From assembly GCF_029717145.1 (NCBI RefSeq), contig NZ_CP099222.1, forward strand, positions 3,720,001-3,784,000: a DNA stretch of 64,000 nucleotides. Direction: 5' to 3'. Shown piece after piece: positions 47,507-63,394 of the stretch. Numbering within the stretch: position 1 is the stretch's first letter; every line of letters starts with the position of its first letter. The notes beneath the pieces are model-generated. The model ran no database searches and was not told the origin of the DNA. It worked only from the letters and a program-made list of their open reading frames with translations. The position numbers and the translations under genes were made by a program. The DNA comes from Citrobacter freundii (GTDB lineage Bacteria; Pseudomonadota; Gammaproteobacteria; Enterobacterales; Enterobacteriaceae).

Positions 47507-48859
47507 TTACAACCGAGAGAAATCATTGAAAAGTGCAAGCCCCATTAACAACACTAGCAAAATCGAGCCAATGCGATAACTAAAGTCTTGAACCCGCTCG
47601 GATACCGGACCGCCCTTCAGCTTTTCAATCGCCAGGAACAGCAGATGCCCCCCGTCAAGAACGGGCAACGGAAACAGGTTAATTATCCCTAAGTTCACGC
47701 TGATAAGCGCAAGGAACATCAGGTAATAAATCCCCCCGAACTCCGCTGACATCCCAGCCCCCTGGGCGATAGAAATCGGCCCACTGAGGTTGTTCAGTTT
47801 CACATCACCGGTAATCAATTTTCCCAGCATACTGACCGTCAACTTCATCAACTGCCACGTTTTATCCGAGGCTTCGAGGATGGCGCCGAATGGTCCATAC
47901 TGGCGTACAGTCTTATACTCATCAGGCAGAGGAATAATTTTAGGCACGACACCCGCAAATCCCTCTTCCTGACCGTTACCCGGTTTTGAGTCCGGAGTTA
48001 ACGTCAAAGACAAGGAACTCCCCTGCCTTTCAATTTCTAGCGCTAACGGCTTATTCGGATTATCACGCACCAGCGTCACGAACGTCATCCATTGCGTGAG
48101 CGGCTGACCATTGACTTTAACGATCCTGTCGCCAGCTTGCAAACCCGCCTTACTTGCTGCGGAGTTAACCTGTACTTCTGACAGCACCGGTTCAATCTGC
48201 GGACCGCGTGGACGAATCCCTAAACTCGTAACGGGATCCTGTTTGTCTGGCTCAAATGCCCATTGGCGCAAATCCAGCGTTTTGTCCTGTCGCTGGTTGC
48301 TGCCAAACGGCGCCACGCTAAGAATGGTCTGCTCATCGCCAATTTTAGCGACCAGCTGCAATCTCACGGTATCCCAATCAGGGGTTTCGATACCATCAAC
48401 CGCTTTTAGTTCCGTACCTGGCTGAATTTGCGCCTGTGCGGCAATCGAGTTGGGTGTTATTTCACCCACAACCGGACGAACACCAGGGACGCCGATGATA
48501 AACACCAGCCAGTAAGCAAAAATAGCGAAAAGGAAGTTTGCAATCGGACCTGCGGCAATAATGGCCGCACGCTGCCCAACCGTTTTGTTGTTGAACGCGT
48601 GGTGGCGCAGTTCCGGCACCACCGGTTCTGCACGCTCATCCAGCATTTTGACGTAGCCGCCGAGAGGGATCAGGGCGATGACGTATTCGGTACCCAATCT
48701 ATCAGTGCGCCGCCACAGCGCCTTTCCAAAACCAATGGAAAAACGCTCAACGCGAACACCACAGCGCCGGGCAACCCAGAAATGACCAAATTCATGCACG
48801 GTTATAAGCACACCGAGTGCGACGATGAATGCAGCCAGATTCCAGAGAATACTCAGCAT
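47507..48859 (-). CDS. rseP: RseP, site-2 protease of the sigma-E pathway
   Basis: An intramembrane zinc metalloprotease of 450 residues that cleaves the anti-sigma factor RseA after DegS. The active site HEFGH (H22, E23, H26) is in the first helix, and the third zinc ligand is in [10 protein letters not shown]. Two PDZ domains lie between (for example PRGPQIEPV and [16 protein letters not shown]). ATG 48859 gives the family's usual start; 15 further codons upstream overlap the cdsA end. It sits beside bamA and skp, whose stress response it controls. Confidence 0.97.
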   Translation of the reverse strand: MLSILWNLAAFIVALGVLITVHEFGHFWVARRCGVRVERFSIGFGKALWRRTDRLGTEYVIALIPLGGYVKMLDERAEPVVPELRHHAFNNKTVGQRAAIIAAGPIANFLFAIFAYWLVFIIGVPGVRPVVGEITPNSIAAQAQIQPGTELKAVDGIETPDWDTVRLQLVAKIGDEQTILSVAPFGSNQRQDKTLDLRQWAFEPDKQDPVTSLGIRPRGPQIEPVLSEVQVNSAASKAGLQAGDRIVKVNGQPLTQWMTFVTLVRDNPNKPLALEIERQGSSLSLTLTPDSKPGNGQEEGFAGVVPKIIPLPDEYKTVRQYGPFGAILEASDKTWQLMKLTVSMLGKLITGDVKLNNLSGPISIAQGAGMSAEFGGIYYLMFLALISVNLGIINLFPLPVLDGGHLLFLAIEKLKGGPVSERVQDFSYRIGSILLVLLMGLALFNDFSRL

Positions 48860-48870
48860 AAGACCATCCG

Positions 48871-49728
48871 TTAAAGCGTCCTGAAAACCAGTAACAGCAA
48901 GCAAGCAAAGACCGGTACCGCAGCCGTCAGACTATCAATACGATCCAGAATGCCGCCGTGCCCTGGGATTAAGTGACCACTGTCCTTAATACCTGCTTCA
49001 CGCTTAAACATACTCTCAGTCAAGTCACCCAGCACCGAGGCCAGGACCGCAACAATAGAGCAAATGAGCAAGGTGACAGGCGCGACATCAAGATTCGCCC
49101 ACATACCATAACCCCATGAGATCACAGCCGCAGTGGCGAGTCCGCCAATAAAACCTTGCCAGGTTTTACCCGGAGAAACCTTCGGCGCCAGTTTATGTTT
49201 ACCAAATAACTTGCCAAACATATACGCACCGGAATCCGCTCCCCAGACGAGGATCATGACATACAGCAGCCATACTGCGCCACTATAATGATTCTCATCA
49301 TAATGCCAGGCACGTAGCGCCAGCATTCCCCAAAAGAAAGGGATAATGGTTAAGATGCCGAAAATGATGCGTAATATCTTTGAATTACGCCAGACAGTCG
49401 CCGAACCTGGGTAAAATAACACCAGCAATAGTGCAACGCCCCACCAGCCCAACGACGCCCAAAGCGACACTTCGACCAACGGCTGATGAATATTATGATG
49501 ATATTCAGGCAGTAAAAACAGCATCAGTGCCAGCAAAAGCCCGCACAGAACCGCCAGCCAGACTCGCTGTGTGCGAGTGGTGAAACCGCTTAACTGTCCC
49601 CACTCCCACGCGGCCAACATACATACGACCAGCGTAACAATGGCGAACCCCACCGGCGGCAATAAAAACAGCGCCGCGATGACAACGGGTATTAAAACAA
49701 AAGCAGAAATCAGGCGATACTTCAGCAA
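48871..49728 (-). CDS. cdsA: Phosphatidate cytidylyltransferase
   Basis: It makes CDP-diacylglycerol from phosphatidate and CTP, the precursor of all phospholipids. It has 285 residues and many membrane helices. The family signature near the C-terminus, [25 protein letters not shown] (about residues 246-271), is intact. The start is TTG at 49728, 12 bases after uppS. Confidence 0.98.
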   Translation of the reverse strand: MLKYRLISAFVLIPVVIAALFLLPPVGFAIVTLVVCMLAAWEWGQLSGFTTRTQRVWLAVLCGLLLALMLFLLPEYHHNIHQPLVEVSLWASLGWWGVALLLVLFYPGSATVWRNSKILRIIFGILTIIPFFWGMLALRAWHYDENHYSGAVWLLYVMILVWGADSGAYMFGKLFGKHKLAPKVSPGKTWQGFIGGLATAAVISWGYGMWANLDVAPVTLLICSIVAVLASVLGDLTESMFKREAGIKDSGHLIPGHGGILDRIDSLTAAVPVFACLLLLVFRTL

Positions 49729-49740
49729 AAGCGACCCCCA

Positions 49741-50499
49741 TCAGGCTTTTTCATCACCGGGTTCGGTCCCGCCGAAACGACGCTCTCGATTAGCAAAGGC
49801 ATGCAGCGCACCTTCAAAGTCTTGTTCATCGAAATCGGGCCAGAGAACATCCGTAAAGTAAAGTTCAGCATAGGCAATTTGCCACAGCAAAAAATTACTG
49901 ATGCGATGCTCTCCCCCAGTCCTTATCACTAAATCCACAGGAGCCAGTTCATTCATACAAACTTGCTGACCAAGCATTTCTTCGTCAATTTGCTCAGGGC
50001 GCAGCAGACCGTCTTGCACCTGTTGCGCCAGTTGCCTGACTCCCTGGACAATGTCCCAACGTCCGCCGTAATTCGCAGCAATATTCAGCGTTAACCCCGT
50101 ATTCTGGGCTGTAAGCGCTTCCGACTTGCGAATCCGTTCTTGCAAACGTGAGTTAAATCGACTGATATCCCCGATAATACGCAGACGAACGTTATGGCGA
50201 TGCAGGTTTTTCACTTCACTATCAAGTGCCCACACGAATAATTCCATTAACGCGCTCACTTCCTGCGCAGGTCGGTTCCAGTTCTCACTGCTAAAGGCAT
50301 ACAGCGTTAACGCATCAATACCGTTATTGGCAGCAAAAGAGACAGCCCGGCGGACGGATTTTGCTCCGGCCTTATGCCCAAAGGCGCGAATCTTCCCTTG
50401 CTTTTTCGCCCAGCGGCCATTGCCATCCATAATAATGGCTACATGGCGACAGCCATGTGCTGGCAAATTTTCGCTTAATGGTTGAGTTGCAGACAACAT
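49741..50499 (-). CDS. uppS: Undecaprenyl diphosphate synthase
   Basis: A cis-prenyltransferase of 252 residues that makes the C55 lipid carrier for peptidoglycan and O-antigen. The catalytic aspartate is D25 in IIMDGNGRWAKKQG. SSENWNRP and VIRTGGEHRISNFLLWQ are further signatures. It starts the envelope cluster after a terminator and promoter region. Confidence 0.98.
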   Translation of the reverse strand: MLSATQPLSENLPAHGCRHVAIIMDGNGRWAKKQGKIRAFGHKAGAKSVRRAVSFAANNGIDALTLYAFSSENWNRPAQEVSALMELFVWALDSEVKNLHRHNVRLRIIGDISRFNSRLQERIRKSEALTAQNTGLTLNIAANYGGRWDIVQGVRQLAQQVQDGLLRPEQIDEEMLGQQVCMNELAPVDLVIRTGGEHRISNFLLWQIAYAELYFTDVLWPDFDEQDFEGALHAFANRERRFGGTEPGDEKA

Positions 50500-50559
50500 A
50501 ACGCGTTTTTAGTCCCTGAAAGGATTTAACGGTACTCAGGAATACTGAAGCCTCTACAC

Positions 50560-50586
50560 AAAAAAGCCGTGTCAAACCACGGCTTA
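50560..50586 (-). terminator. Terminator between dxr and uppS
   Basis: AGCCGTG (50565-50571) pairs with CACGGCT (50578-50584), followed on the minus strand by six T. It should end dxr transcripts, so uppS probably has its own promoter in 50500-50687. Confidence 0.85.
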
Positions 50587-50687
50587 CCCGACCGAAAAAA
50601 TGCCAATACCTGTGATCGGGTGGCGCAGACTATATCACTGAAGCCCAACGCTAACAAATAGCACGAATCTCTGTAGAGGGATTATCA

Positions 50688-51884
50688 TCAGCTTGAGAGT
50701 CGCATCACTTGTTTTCTGGCGACGTCCCGTGCAACGGCATCAACCCTCAACACGTCATCAACGTTCTGGGGTTCCTGCAAATCCATCTTATCCAGTACCG
50801 ATAAATTGAGCTCGGCAATATCGGTAAATCGAATTTGTTGCGCCAGAAATGCGGCAACGGTAATTTCATTCGCAGCGTTCAGCGCGGTAGTCGCCGCTTG
50901 CCCTTGCTCAAACGCATCCATCGCCAGTTTCAGGCACGGATAGCGTTGGTAATCCGGCGCGGAAAACGTCAACGCGCTCAGTTTGCAAAAGTCGACAGGC
51001 TTCACGCCAGATGTGACGCGTTTCGGCCATGCCATAGTATGGGCAATAGGCGTGCGCATATCAGGCTCACCCAGTTGTGCCAGAACGCTACCATCCTGAT
51101 ACCGAACCATCGAATGAATCACCGACTGCGGATGAATCAGCACTTCCATCTGGCTTGCACTGGCATTAAACAACCAGCGCGCCTCAATGTATTCCAGACC
51201 TTTATTCATCATAGTGGCAGAGTCGACGGAGATTTTTCGTCCCATCGACCAGTTCGGGTGACGGCATGCTTGATCGGGGGTCATTGACACCAGATCGTGC
51301 AATGGCGTTTCACGGAAAGGGCCACCAGACCCGGTAAGCAGAATGGACATGACGCCATTTTGCTCAAGGTCAGCGTATCCCAGATTGTGCTGAATAGGTT
51401 GGGGTAAACTCTGAAAAATCGCGTTATGTTCGCTATCTACCGGCAAAAGCTGCGCTTTGTGGCGCTTCACGTCATCCATAAACAAACGACCGCAGGTCAC
51501 CAGCGACTCTTTATTCGCCAGTAAAATGCTTTTGCCTGCACGGATTGCCGCCAGCGTAGGCAGCAGCCCCGCCGCGCCGACAATCGCGGCCATCACCTGA
51601 TCGACATCATCCAGCGCAGCCATATCACAGGCCGCCTGTTGTCCGCTCATCACCTCGGTACGACTTCCCTGCTCCAGCAGAGCCGCTTTCACCTGCGCAG
51701 CGCTTGTTTCATCATCCATTACTGCATAGCGGGGAGAGAACTCCAGGCACTGCTCGACCATACGGGCAACATTTTTACCCGCGACCAGCGCAGTAACACG
51801 AAACGTTTCCGGGTTATGGCGTACGACATCCAGCGTACTGCAACCAATAGAGCCGGTTGAGCCGAGAATGGTTAATTGCTTCAT
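50688..51884 (-). CDS. dxr: 1-deoxy-D-xylulose 5-phosphate reductoisomerase
   Basis: The second enzyme of the MEP isoprenoid pathway and the target of fosmidomycin. It has 398 residues. The NADPH-binding motif GSTGSIG is at residues 8-14. [25 protein letters not shown] (metal ligands) and [17 protein letters not shown] follow. Its product feeds UppS, encoded next. Confidence 0.98.
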   Translation of the reverse strand: MKQLTILGSTGSIGCSTLDVVRHNPETFRVTALVAGKNVARMVEQCLEFSPRYAVMDDETSAAQVKAALLEQGSRTEVMSGQQAACDMAALDDVDQVMAAIVGAAGLLPTLAAIRAGKSILLANKESLVTCGRLFMDDVKRHKAQLLPVDSEHNAIFQSLPQPIQHNLGYADLEQNGVMSILLTGSGGPFRETPLHDLVSMTPDQACRHPNWSMGRKISVDSATMMNKGLEYIEARWLFNASASQMEVLIHPQSVIHSMVRYQDGSVLAQLGEPDMRTPIAHTMAWPKRVTSGVKPVDFCKLSALTFSAPDYQRYPCLKLAMDAFEQGQAATTALNAANEITVAAFLAQQIRFTDIAELNLSVLDKMDLQEPQNVDDVLRVDAVARDVARKQVMRLSS

Positions 51885-51922
51885 CAGACATCCTGAAGAA
51901 TTTTACCCTTTAGGGGATAGAC

Positions 51923-51977
51923 AGAAAAAAGCAAAACGCCGCCATCCAGCCTTTGCAGACCTTCTGAGCGGCGTTTT
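51923..51977 (-). terminator. Terminator after frr
   Basis: AAAACGCCGC (51933-51942) pairs with GCGGCGTTTT (51968-51977) around a long loop. On the minus strand GCTTTTTTC follows. It separates frr from dxr. Confidence 0.85.
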
Positions 51978-51992
51978 AAGCGTACAGGCGAA

Positions 51993-52550
51993 TCAGAACT
52001 GCATCAGTTCCGCTTCTTTCTCTGCCAGCGCCGCATCCACTTTCTTGATAGCGGCGTCAGTCATTTTCTGCACGTCGTCCTGAGAACGGCGATCGTCATC
52101 TTCGCTGATCTCTTTATCTTTCAACAGCGCTTTCACTTTGTCGTTAGCATCACGACGAACGTTACGCACGGCAACACGCGCGCCTTCTGCTTCGCCACGC
52201 ACGATCTTGGTCAGATCTTTACGACGTTCTTCGGTCAGCGGCGGCAGCGGAACGCGGATGTCAGAACCCGCAGAGCTTGGGTTCAAACCGAGGTCAGAAG
52301 CCATAATCGCTTTCTCAACGGCCGGGCCCATAGAACGGTCAAACACGTTGATTTTCAGAGTACGGGAATCTTCAACCGTTACGCTTGCCAGCTGACGCAG
52401 CGGAGTTGGCGTGCCGTAATATTCCACGATAATGCCATCCAGCAGGCTGGGAGAAGCACGACCCGTGCGAATTTTGCTGATTTGATTTTTGAATGCTTCG
52501 ACGCATTTGTCCATGCGTACTTCAGCATCTTTTCTGATTTCGTTGATCAC
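51993..52550 (-). CDS. frr: Ribosome recycling factor
   Basis: With EF-G it splits the post-termination ribosome. It has 185 residues: a long three-helix bundle ([16 protein letters not shown] at the start) and a small domain ([14 protein letters not shown]). The start is GTG 52550, eight bases after AAGGA. Confidence 0.98.
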   Translation of the reverse strand: MINEIRKDAEVRMDKCVEAFKNQISKIRTGRASPSLLDGIIVEYYGTPTPLRQLASVTVEDSRTLKINVFDRSMGPAVEKAIMASDLGLNPSSAGSDIRVPLPPLTEERRKDLTKIVRGEAEGARVAVRNVRRDANDKVKALLKDKEISEDDDRRSQDDVQKMTDAAIKKVDAALAEKEAELMQF

Positions 52551-52689
52551 GTTACGAATCCTTGAAAGCTTGTTTCAGTCAGACCATATCCACCACGCAA
52601 GATGCGACAAGTATAGTCTTGATTAATTTTGAGGGACGTATCCCGCGACATTAAAGCAGAATATTACCTGCATTTAGCCGCAACGGGAA

Positions 52690-53415
52690 TTATTCCGTGA
52701 TTAACGTCCCTTCTTTTTCACCCATCACCACACGGCGCAGCGCACCCGGTTTGTTCATGTTGAAGACACGAATAGGCAATTTGTGGTCACGAGCCAGCGT
52801 GAACGCCGCCAGATCCATCACTTTCAGTTCTTTATCCAGAACTTCAGTATAGGTCAGTTGTTCGTACATGGTCGCGGTTGGATCTTGCGCCGGATCTGCG
52901 GTAAATACGCCGTCAACTTTGGTGGCTTTCAGCACTACATCAGCTTCAATTTCAATACCGCGCAGGCAGGCTGCAGAGTCTGTCGTGAAGAACGGGTTGC
53001 CGGTACCGGCCGCCAGGATAACAACACGGTTGTTGCGCAGCAGGCTGATAGCCTCCGCCCAGCTGTAGTTATCGCACACACCGTTCAAAGGAATTGCGGA
53101 CATCAGGCGAGCGTTCACATAGGCGCGGTGAAGCGCATCGCGCATTGCCAGACCGTTCATTACGGTGGCCAACATGCCCATGTGGTCGCCCACAACGCGG
53201 TTCATTCCCGCTTTCGCCAGACCAGCACCACGGAACAGGTTACCGCCACCAATCACTACGCCAACCTGAATACCCAGCTCAACCAGTTCTTTGATTTCCT
53301 GAGCCATACGGTCAAGTATGCTTGCATCAATACCGAAGCCTTCTGAACCTTGCAGCGCTTCGCCACTTAACTTAAGCAGAATACGTTTGTAGACGGGTTT
53401 TGCATTGGTAGCCAT
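52690..53415 (-). CDS. pyrH: Uridylate kinase
   Basis: A hexameric amino-acid-kinase-fold enzyme that phosphorylates UMP. It has 241 residues with [20 protein letters not shown] and the ATP region [13 protein letters not shown]. It lies between tsf and frr in a translation and pyrimidine cluster. Confidence 0.98.
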   Translation of the reverse strand: MATNAKPVYKRILLKLSGEALQGSEGFGIDASILDRMAQEIKELVELGIQVGVVIGGGNLFRGAGLAKAGMNRVVGDHMGMLATVMNGLAMRDALHRAYVNARLMSAIPLNGVCDNYSWAEAISLLRNNRVVILAAGTGNPFFTTDSAACLRGIEIEADVVLKATKVDGVFTADPAQDPTATMYEQLTYTEVLDKELKVMDLAAFTLARDHKLPIRVFNMNKPGALRRVVMGEKEGTLITE

Positions 53416-53524
53416 GTTTCTTTCCTGAGACTGTCAACGAATGAGATGAGTTAATACCAGCGACATTGTATGTCGCTTTTCAACGTAGCCACTATAGCGG
53501 TTCGCTGAATTTACAAGCCAGACA

Positions 53525-53550
53525 CAAAAAGAAGCCGCCCTCAGGCGGCT
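53525..53550 (-). terminator. Terminator after tsf
   Basis: AGCCGCC (53533-53539) pairs with GGCGGCT (53544-53550), followed on the minus strand by CTTTTTG. It ends the rpsB-tsf transcript before pyrH. Confidence 0.88.
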
Positions 53551-53561
53551 CCTTTAAAAAA

Positions 53562-54413
53562 TTAAGACTGCTTGGACATCGCAGCAACTTCTGCTGCAAA
53601 GTCAGTCTCAACTTTCTCGATGCCTTCACCCACTTCAAAGCGGATGAAGCCTGTTACGTCAGCGTTGTGCTCTTTCAGCAGCTGAGCAACAGATTTGCTC
53701 GGATCCATAACGAAAGGCTGACCCGTCAGAGAAACTTCGCCGGTGAATTTCTTCATGCGGCCTTCAACCATTTTCTCTGCGATTTCTTTCGGCTTACCAG
53801 ACTGCATCGCGATATCCAGCTGAACCTGGTATTCTTTCTCTACCACTTCAGCAGATACGTCTTCTGGCTTAACGAATTCAGGCTTGCTTGCAGCAATGTG
53901 CATTGCCAGTTGTTTAACCAGCTCTTCGTCTGCGCCTTTAGCCGCAACCAGAACACCGATACGCGCACCGTGCTGGTATGAACCCAGTACGTCGCCTTCG
54001 ATGGAAGCAACACGACGGATGTTGATGTTCTCACCGATTTTAGCAACCAGCGCAACACGTTCTTCTTCGAACTGTGCTTTCAGAACGTCAACGTCAGTGA
54101 TTTTGCCCGCGATTGCAGCATCCAGAACTTTGTCTGCAAATGCCTGGAAACCACCATCTTTAGCAACGAAGTCAGTCTGGCAGTTAACTTCCAGAATGAT
54201 GCCGTAGTTGCCGTCGATTTTGGTTTTGATCACGCCGTCAGCAGCAACGTTGCCTGCTTTTTTCGCCGCTTTGATCGCACCAGATTTACGCATGTTTTCG
54301 ATTGCCAGCTCGATGTCGCCATTAGCTTCAGTCAGTGCTTTTTTGCAATCCATCATGCCTGCGCCGGTACGCTCACGCAGCTCTTTTACCAGGGATGCGG
54401 TAATTTCAGCCAT
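53562..54413 (-). CDS. tsf: Elongation factor Ts
   Basis: The guanine nucleotide exchange factor for EF-Tu, 283 residues. The N-terminal UBA-like domain with [14 protein letters not shown] and the core region [11 protein letters not shown] that contacts EF-Tu are present. ATG 54413 gives MAEITASL; an open frame upstream into the rpsB-tsf gap is not used. Confidence 0.98.
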   Translation of the reverse strand: MAEITASLVKELRERTGAGMMDCKKALTEANGDIELAIENMRKSGAIKAAKKAGNVAADGVIKTKIDGNYGIILEVNCQTDFVAKDGGFQAFADKVLDAAIAGKITDVDVLKAQFEEERVALVAKIGENINIRRVASIEGDVLGSYQHGARIGVLVAAKGADEELVKQLAMHIAASKPEFVKPEDVSAEVVEKEYQVQLDIAMQSGKPKEIAEKMVEGRMKKFTGEVSLTGQPFVMDPSKSVAQLLKEHNADVTGFIRFEVGEGIEKVETDFAAEVAAMSKQS

Positions 54414-54471
54414 TCTAAAATCCTCGGAAGATTTGATCTGCCCGGCGTCAAACCGCACAGATTTAAAAGTG

Positions 54472-54493
54472 AAAAAGGGGCCTAAAGGGCCCC
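54472..54493 (-). terminator. Attenuator hairpin between rpsB and tsf
   Basis: GGGGCC (54477-54482 on the plus strand) pairs with GGCCCC (54488-54493), followed on the minus strand by TTTTTC. It lies between two co-transcribed genes, so partial termination that sets the S2:EF-Ts ratio is likely. Confidence 0.75.
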
Positions 54494-54547
54494 TAACCAA
54501 ACGTGATACAACCTGGTTTATAAGGGGGCTCTAACGAGCGTGCCTTA

Positions 54548-55440
<893 letters not shown>

Positions 55441-55446
55441 GCGCGC

Positions 55447-55476
55447 TTTATACCACAAATACGCCATAGACACCAA
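55447..55476 (-). promoter_or_regulatory. rpsB promoter
   Basis: TTGGTG (55471-55476) and TATAAA (55447-55452) with 18 bases between. A GC-rich discriminator (GCGCGCC) follows, as in stringently controlled ribosomal promoters. Confidence 0.7.
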
Positions 55477-55597
55477 TAATAGTTGGCGGTCTGTGCTGTT
55501 AATGATTCTCAATTTGGCAGGGTACACCCCTGACTGATACCATTAGCAGCACTTACACAATTATTGTCGAAATCATCGACACTGATGGACAGAATTT

Positions 55598-59168
<3,571 letters not shown>

Positions 59169-59199
59169 TGTGTTTATTTATTATGGAAAGAGTTTAACA

Positions 59200-60024
59200 A
59201 TGCAGCAGTTACAGAACGTTATTGAGTCCGCTTTCGAGCGCCGCGCCGAAATTACTCCGGCAAATGTAGATACCGTAACCCGTGAAGCGGTAAATCAGGT
59301 TATTTCTCTGCTGGATTCCGGTGCGCTGCGTGTTGCAGAAAAGATTGAGGGTCAGTGGGTCACACATCAGTGGCTGAAGAAAGCGGTACTGCTCTCTTTT
59401 CGTATTAACGACAACCAGGTTATCGATGGCGCAGAAAGCCGCTATTTCGATAAAGTCCCGATGAAATTCGCCAACTACGACGAAGCGCGCTTCCAGAAAG
59501 AAGGCTTCCGCGTAGTTCCCCCTGCTGCCGTGCGCCAGGGTGCCTATATCGCACGTAACACCGTCCTGATGCCGTCTTACGTCAACATCGGTGCTTACGT
59601 TGATGAAGGCTCCATGGTGGATACCTGGGCAACCGTCGGCTCATGTGCGCAAATCGGTAAAAACGTTCACCTGTCCGGTGGCGTTGGCATCGGTGGCGTG
59701 CTGGAACCGTTACAGGCGAACCCAACCATCATCGAAGACAACTGCTTCATTGGTGCGCGTTCTGAAGTGGTAGAAGGCGTGATCGTCGAAGAAGGCTCCG
59801 TTATCTCCATGGGCGTATACCTGGGCCAGAGCACCAAAATCTACGACCGCGAAACCGGCGAAGTTTTCTATGGCCGCGTTCCGGCGGGTTCGGTTGTGGT
59901 ATCGGGAAATCTGCCGTCGAAAGACGGTAAGTACAGCCTGTACTGCGCGGTAATCGTCAAGAAAGTCGACGCCAAAACGCGTGGCAAAGTCGGAATTAAC
60001 GAGCTATTGCGTACCATCGACTAA
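59200..60024 (+). CDS. dapD: Tetrahydrodipicolinate N-succinyltransferase
   Basis: A lysine and diaminopimelate pathway enzyme using succinyl-CoA. It has 274 residues with a left-handed beta-helix ([27 protein letters not shown]). ATG 59200 follows GGAAAGAG and gives MQQLQNVIE; ten codons upstream are not used. A terminator follows. Confidence 0.98.
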   Translation: MQQLQNVIESAFERRAEITPANVDTVTREAVNQVISLLDSGALRVAEKIEGQWVTHQWLKKAVLLSFRINDNQVIDGAESRYFDKVPMKFANYDEARFQKEGFRVVPPAAVRQGAYIARNTVLMPSYVNIGAYVDEGSMVDTWATVGSCAQIGKNVHLSGGVGIGGVLEPLQANPTIIEDNCFIGARSEVVEGVIVEEGSVISMGVYLGQSTKIYDRETGEVFYGRVPAGSVVVSGNLPSKDGKYSLYCAVIVKKVDAKTRGKVGINELLRTID

Positions 60025-60034
60025 CGGCAATTTG

Positions 60035-60061
60035 AAAAAGCGGGCTTAGCCCGCTTTTTTT
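60035..60061 (+). terminator. Rho-independent terminator after dapD
   Basis: AAAGCGGGC pairs with GCCCGCTTT around a TTA loop, followed by a run of seven T. Confidence 0.93.
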
Positions 60062-60133
60062 ACATCTGCGAGTGGCATAAACAAGGCTTTTCGTTAATTA
60101 TTCAATGGTTATAGTGAGCTTAAGGGTACCGCT

Positions 60134-60520
60134 ATGTATGACAATCTGAAAAGTCTGGGCATTACCAATCCTGAAGAGATCGATCGTTACAGCCTGCGGC
60201 AAGAAGCCAACAACGATATCCTGAAAATCTATTTCCAGAAGGATAAAGGCGAGTTTTTTGCCAAGAGCGTTAAGTTTAAGTATCCCCGTCAGCGTAAAAC
60301 TGTGGTTGCCGATGGTATCGGCCAGGGTTACAAAGAGGTGCAGGAAATCAGCCCGAACCTGCGCTATGTGATTGATGAACTGGATCAGATCTGCCAGCGC
60401 GATCGCAGTGAAGTCGATCTCAAACGCAAGATCCTCGATGACTTACGACATCTGGAAAGCGTCGTCACCAACAAGATCAGCGAAATTGAATCCGATCTGG
60501 AAAAACTGACGCGTAAATAA
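60134..60520 (+). CDS. yaeH: YaeH, UPF0325 family protein of unknown function
   Basis: A 128-residue hydrophilic, probably helical protein, the same length as K-12 YaeH ([16 protein letters not shown] at the N-terminus). It is rich in charged residues and has no membrane segment. No function is known to me. Confidence 0.93.
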   Translation: MYDNLKSLGITNPEEIDRYSLRQEANNDILKIYFQKDKGEFFAKSVKFKYPRQRKTVVADGIGQGYKEVQEISPNLRYVIDELDQICQRDRSEVDLKRKILDDLRHLESVVTNKISEIESDLEKLTRK

Positions 60521-60542
60521 CCGTGGGTGGATGTATTCGTAG

Positions 60543-60601
60543 GCCGGGTAAGGCGAAGCCGCCACCCGGCATTTTGCCTGATAAGCGTAGCGCCATCAGG
60601 C
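60543..60601. repeat. REP/BIME element between yaeH and cdaR
   Basis: Two REP units, 60543-60570 (GCCGGGTAAGGCG ... CACCCGGC) and 60576-60601 (GCCTGATAAGCG ... CATCAGGC), lie between the convergent genes. They may protect or end both transcripts. Confidence 0.9.
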
Positions 60602-60607
60602 AATCAA

Positions 60608-61765
60608 TCAATGCTGTTCATCCAGCTGTAACGCCACATACAGCAATAACCTGTCGTCGAAATTTCCCAAATCCAACCCGGTAAGCTCAGAGATACGATT
60701 CAGACGATATTCCAGCGTATTGCGGTGGATAAACAACGCTTTTGACGTCGCCAGCGGCTGCACGTTATGGCGAAACCATGCCGCTAACGTCCGACGCAGT
60801 AACCCATTGTTATCCATTGCTTTTAGCCGTACCAGCGGACGCGCCAGCTCGTTGGCCTGCCAGCCGCCGCGCAGGCTGTCCAGTAACACCGGCAGCATCA
60901 AATCCTGATAGAAATAGCTGCGGTTTTCCGGCATACGCTGCTTACCGACCATCATCGTCGTCCGCGCCGTGCGGTAAGAACGGGCAATGCTACCTGGTCC
61001 AGTAAAGAAATTACCCAGCGACACGCGAAAACGCAGCTGTCCGTTCTCTTTCATGCGAGCGATAAGCTGCTCTACACGCTTGCGGTGATCTTCCGCGTCC
61101 CAACGGCCAAACTGATTAAGAGCGGGTTTCAGCACCACCATCTCGGTCAGTGACACAATCGCAATCAGGTTGTTACGCTCTGGCGTGGTCAATGCATTCT
61201 GTAGCTGCTGCAGTTCTGCCATCGCGCTGTCAACGCCCAGTTGGCCGCTATCGACTTCCAGCACCGCTACCACGCGCGGCTGGTTCAAATCAATGCCTAA
61301 ACGCTGTGCCCATTCCATCAGCGCGGGCGTATTTTCCTCCGCCTGAATCAGGTTCATGACCAGCTCTTCACGCAGACGGCTGTCCTGCGCCAGCAGGTGC
61401 ATCAGACGCGACTGCTCCAGCATCATTTCGGCGGTCATACACACCAGCTCGCCGTATTTGCGCAGATGCTCCGGCTCGCCGGTTAAGCCAATGACGCCAA
61501 CAATTTCACCTTCGAGTCGTAGCGGCAGGTTTATCCCCTGTCGTACACCGTGCAAATGCTTCGCGACTGCATCGTCAATGTCTACCACCCGGCCCTGTGA
61601 AAGCACCAGCAGTGCACCTTCGTGCAATTCACCAATACGCTCGCGATCGCCGCTACCAATGATCCGCCCACGGGCATCCATTACGTTGATATTGGTATCG
61701 ATGATGCGCATCGTGCGCGCCACAATATCCTGCGCCATTTTGGTATCAAGATGCCAGCCAGCCAT
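60608..61765 (-). CDS. cdaR: CdaR, carbohydrate diacid regulator
   Basis: An activator of D-glucarate, D-galactarate and D-glycerate use. It has 385 residues. The N-terminal diacid-sensing domain (MAGWHLDTKMAQDIVAR) is followed by the middle GGDEF-like region and a C-terminal PucR-type helix-turn-helix (FIHRNTLEYRLNRISELTG). ATG 61765 follows AGGAGG by five bases; 22 codons upstream are not used. Confidence 0.97.
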   Translation of the reverse strand: MAGWHLDTKMAQDIVARTMRIIDTNINVMDARGRIIGSGDRERIGELHEGALLVLSQGRVVDIDDAVAKHLHGVRQGINLPLRLEGEIVGVIGLTGEPEHLRKYGELVCMTAEMMLEQSRLMHLLAQDSRLREELVMNLIQAEENTPALMEWAQRLGIDLNQPRVVAVLEVDSGQLGVDSAMAELQQLQNALTTPERNNLIAIVSLTEMVVLKPALNQFGRWDAEDHRKRVEQLIARMKENGQLRFRVSLGNFFTGPGSIARSYRTARTTMMVGKQRMPENRSYFYQDLMLPVLLDSLRGGWQANELARPLVRLKAMDNNGLLRRTLAAWFRHNVQPLATSKALFIHRNTLEYRLNRISELTGLDLGNFDDRLLLYVALQLDEQH

Positions 61766-61915
61766 AAACCCCTCCTGTGAGCAATGCTCAGCATAAGGAA
61801 GATAATAATCGGCGGCATTGTGCAGATGCACAAACTGAAGGAGAGAAGTATGGAGTTGTGGGAGGGTTCACAAAAAGAAACCCCTCCCCGCTGCCGGGAA
61901 GGGGTTTAGAGAGGC

Positions 61916-63349
61916 TTACTGCATCAACAGATAGATGGAGCTGTCACCACGCTGAATATTCAGCGCCAGAACAGCCGGTTTGCTGTCGAGGATTTTGCGC
62001 AGTTCGGCAATGTTTTTCACCGGCTGCTGGTTAGCTCCGATAATTACATCCCCTTTCTTCAGGCCAATCATCGCTGCCGGCGTTTTTGGTTTTACATCGC
62101 TGACCACGACACCTTTGTCCTGGCCTTTGTTGCTCATATCCGCCCCTTCAATACCTTTGAAGATGGAGCTGGAATCAACCTGAGTCTGGCTGCTCTGCTG
62201 CAGTTCCAGATTCACCGTCACAGGTTTACCGTCACGCAGCAGGCCAAGGCTGATTTTGCTGCCTACCGGCATCGTACCCACCTGCGCACGCAGCGCGGCG
62301 AAGCTGCTGATCGGCTTACCGTTCAGCGAGGTAATCACGTCACCGGCTTTAATACCCGCCTTCGCTGCGGAAGAGTTCGGCATCACCTGGCTGACGAATG
62401 CCCCACGCTGGGCATCCACTTTCATCGCTTTCGCCAGCTCAGAGCTCAGCTCTGTCCCCATAATTCCCAGCTCACCGCGTTTCACCTGACCGAACTCAAC
62501 CATCTGCGAGGTCAGGTTTTTCACCATGTTGCTTGGGATAGCAAAACCGATACCGATATTGCCACCGTCCGGCGCGAGGATCGCGGTGTTAATACCGATC
62601 AGTTCACCGTTCAGGTTGACCAGTGCGCCACCGGAGTTACCACGGTTGATCGCCGCATCGGTCTGGATAAAGTTTTCATAGTTTTCTGCGTTCAGGCCGC
62701 TACGACCCAGTGCAGAAACAATACCGGAGGTCACCGTTTCACCGAGTCCAAACGGGTTACCAATCGCCACGGTATAATCACCCACGCGCAGCGCATCGGA
62801 GTCTGCCAACTTGATTGCAGTCAGGTTCTTCGGATCCTGAATCTGAATCAGCGCAATGTCAGAACGCGGGTCTTTGCCAACCATCTTCGCGTCAAATTTA
62901 CGTCCGTCGCTCAGTTGGACTTTAATCACTGTGGCGTTATCCACCACGTGGTTGTTAGTCACAACATAACCTTTTGCAGCATCGATAATCACGCCGGAAC
63001 CCAGCGCCATAAATTTCTGCTGCTGACCGCCGCCATTACCCGCGCCCGGTGCGCCTTCCTGACAGAATGGGGAACTCTGGAACGGAGAACCGTCCTGGCA
63101 GAACGGGGAGTTATCCCCAAAGAACTGCTGGAAATTACGCGGCATACGCGGCGTATTCACCGTCGTGCTCCCCTCGACATTAATACTCACCACCGATGGC
63201 ATCACTTTTTCGAGCATCGGGGCCAGACTTGGCATCTGTTGAGCCGTGGTTGCTGAAGACGCAGTCTCAGCCGCCGTTGCAGACAGAGGGGACAACGCCA
63301 AACCTAAACTCAGAGCCAGTGCACTCATTGCTAATGTGGTTTTTTTCAT
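61916..63349 (-). CDS. degP: Periplasmic serine protease/chaperone DegP
   Basis: An HtrA-family protease that degrades or refolds misfolded envelope proteins. It has 477 residues with a signal peptide (1-26, ending SATA). The catalytic triad is H134 (NNHVVD), D164 (PRSDIAL) and S239 (NRGNSGGAL). Two PDZ domains follow. The LA loop contains two copies of SPFCQ with paired cysteines. ATG 63349 is preferred over one three codons upstream, which has no room for a ribosome-binding site. A sigma-E promoter lies upstream. Confidence 0.97.
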   Translation of the reverse strand: MKKTTLAMSALALSLGLALSPLSATAAETASSATTAQQMPSLAPMLEKVMPSVVSINVEGSTTVNTPRMPRNFQQFFGDNSPFCQDGSPFQSSPFCQEGAPGAGNGGGQQQKFMALGSGVIIDAAKGYVVTNNHVVDNATVIKVQLSDGRKFDAKMVGKDPRSDIALIQIQDPKNLTAIKLADSDALRVGDYTVAIGNPFGLGETVTSGIVSALGRSGLNAENYENFIQTDAAINRGNSGGALVNLNGELIGINTAILAPDGGNIGIGFAIPSNMVKNLTSQMVEFGQVKRGELGIMGTELSSELAKAMKVDAQRGAFVSQVMPNSSAAKAGIKAGDVITSLNGKPISSFAALRAQVGTMPVGSKISLGLLRDGKPVTVNLELQQSSQTQVDSSSIFKGIEGADMSNKGQDKGVVVSDVKPKTPAAMIGLKKGDVIIGANQQPVKNIAELRKILDSKPAVLALNIQRGDSSIYLLMQ

Positions 63350-63394
63350 GTGTTTCATTCTCGATTAACTGATAACGCAAAATTGCTGTATACG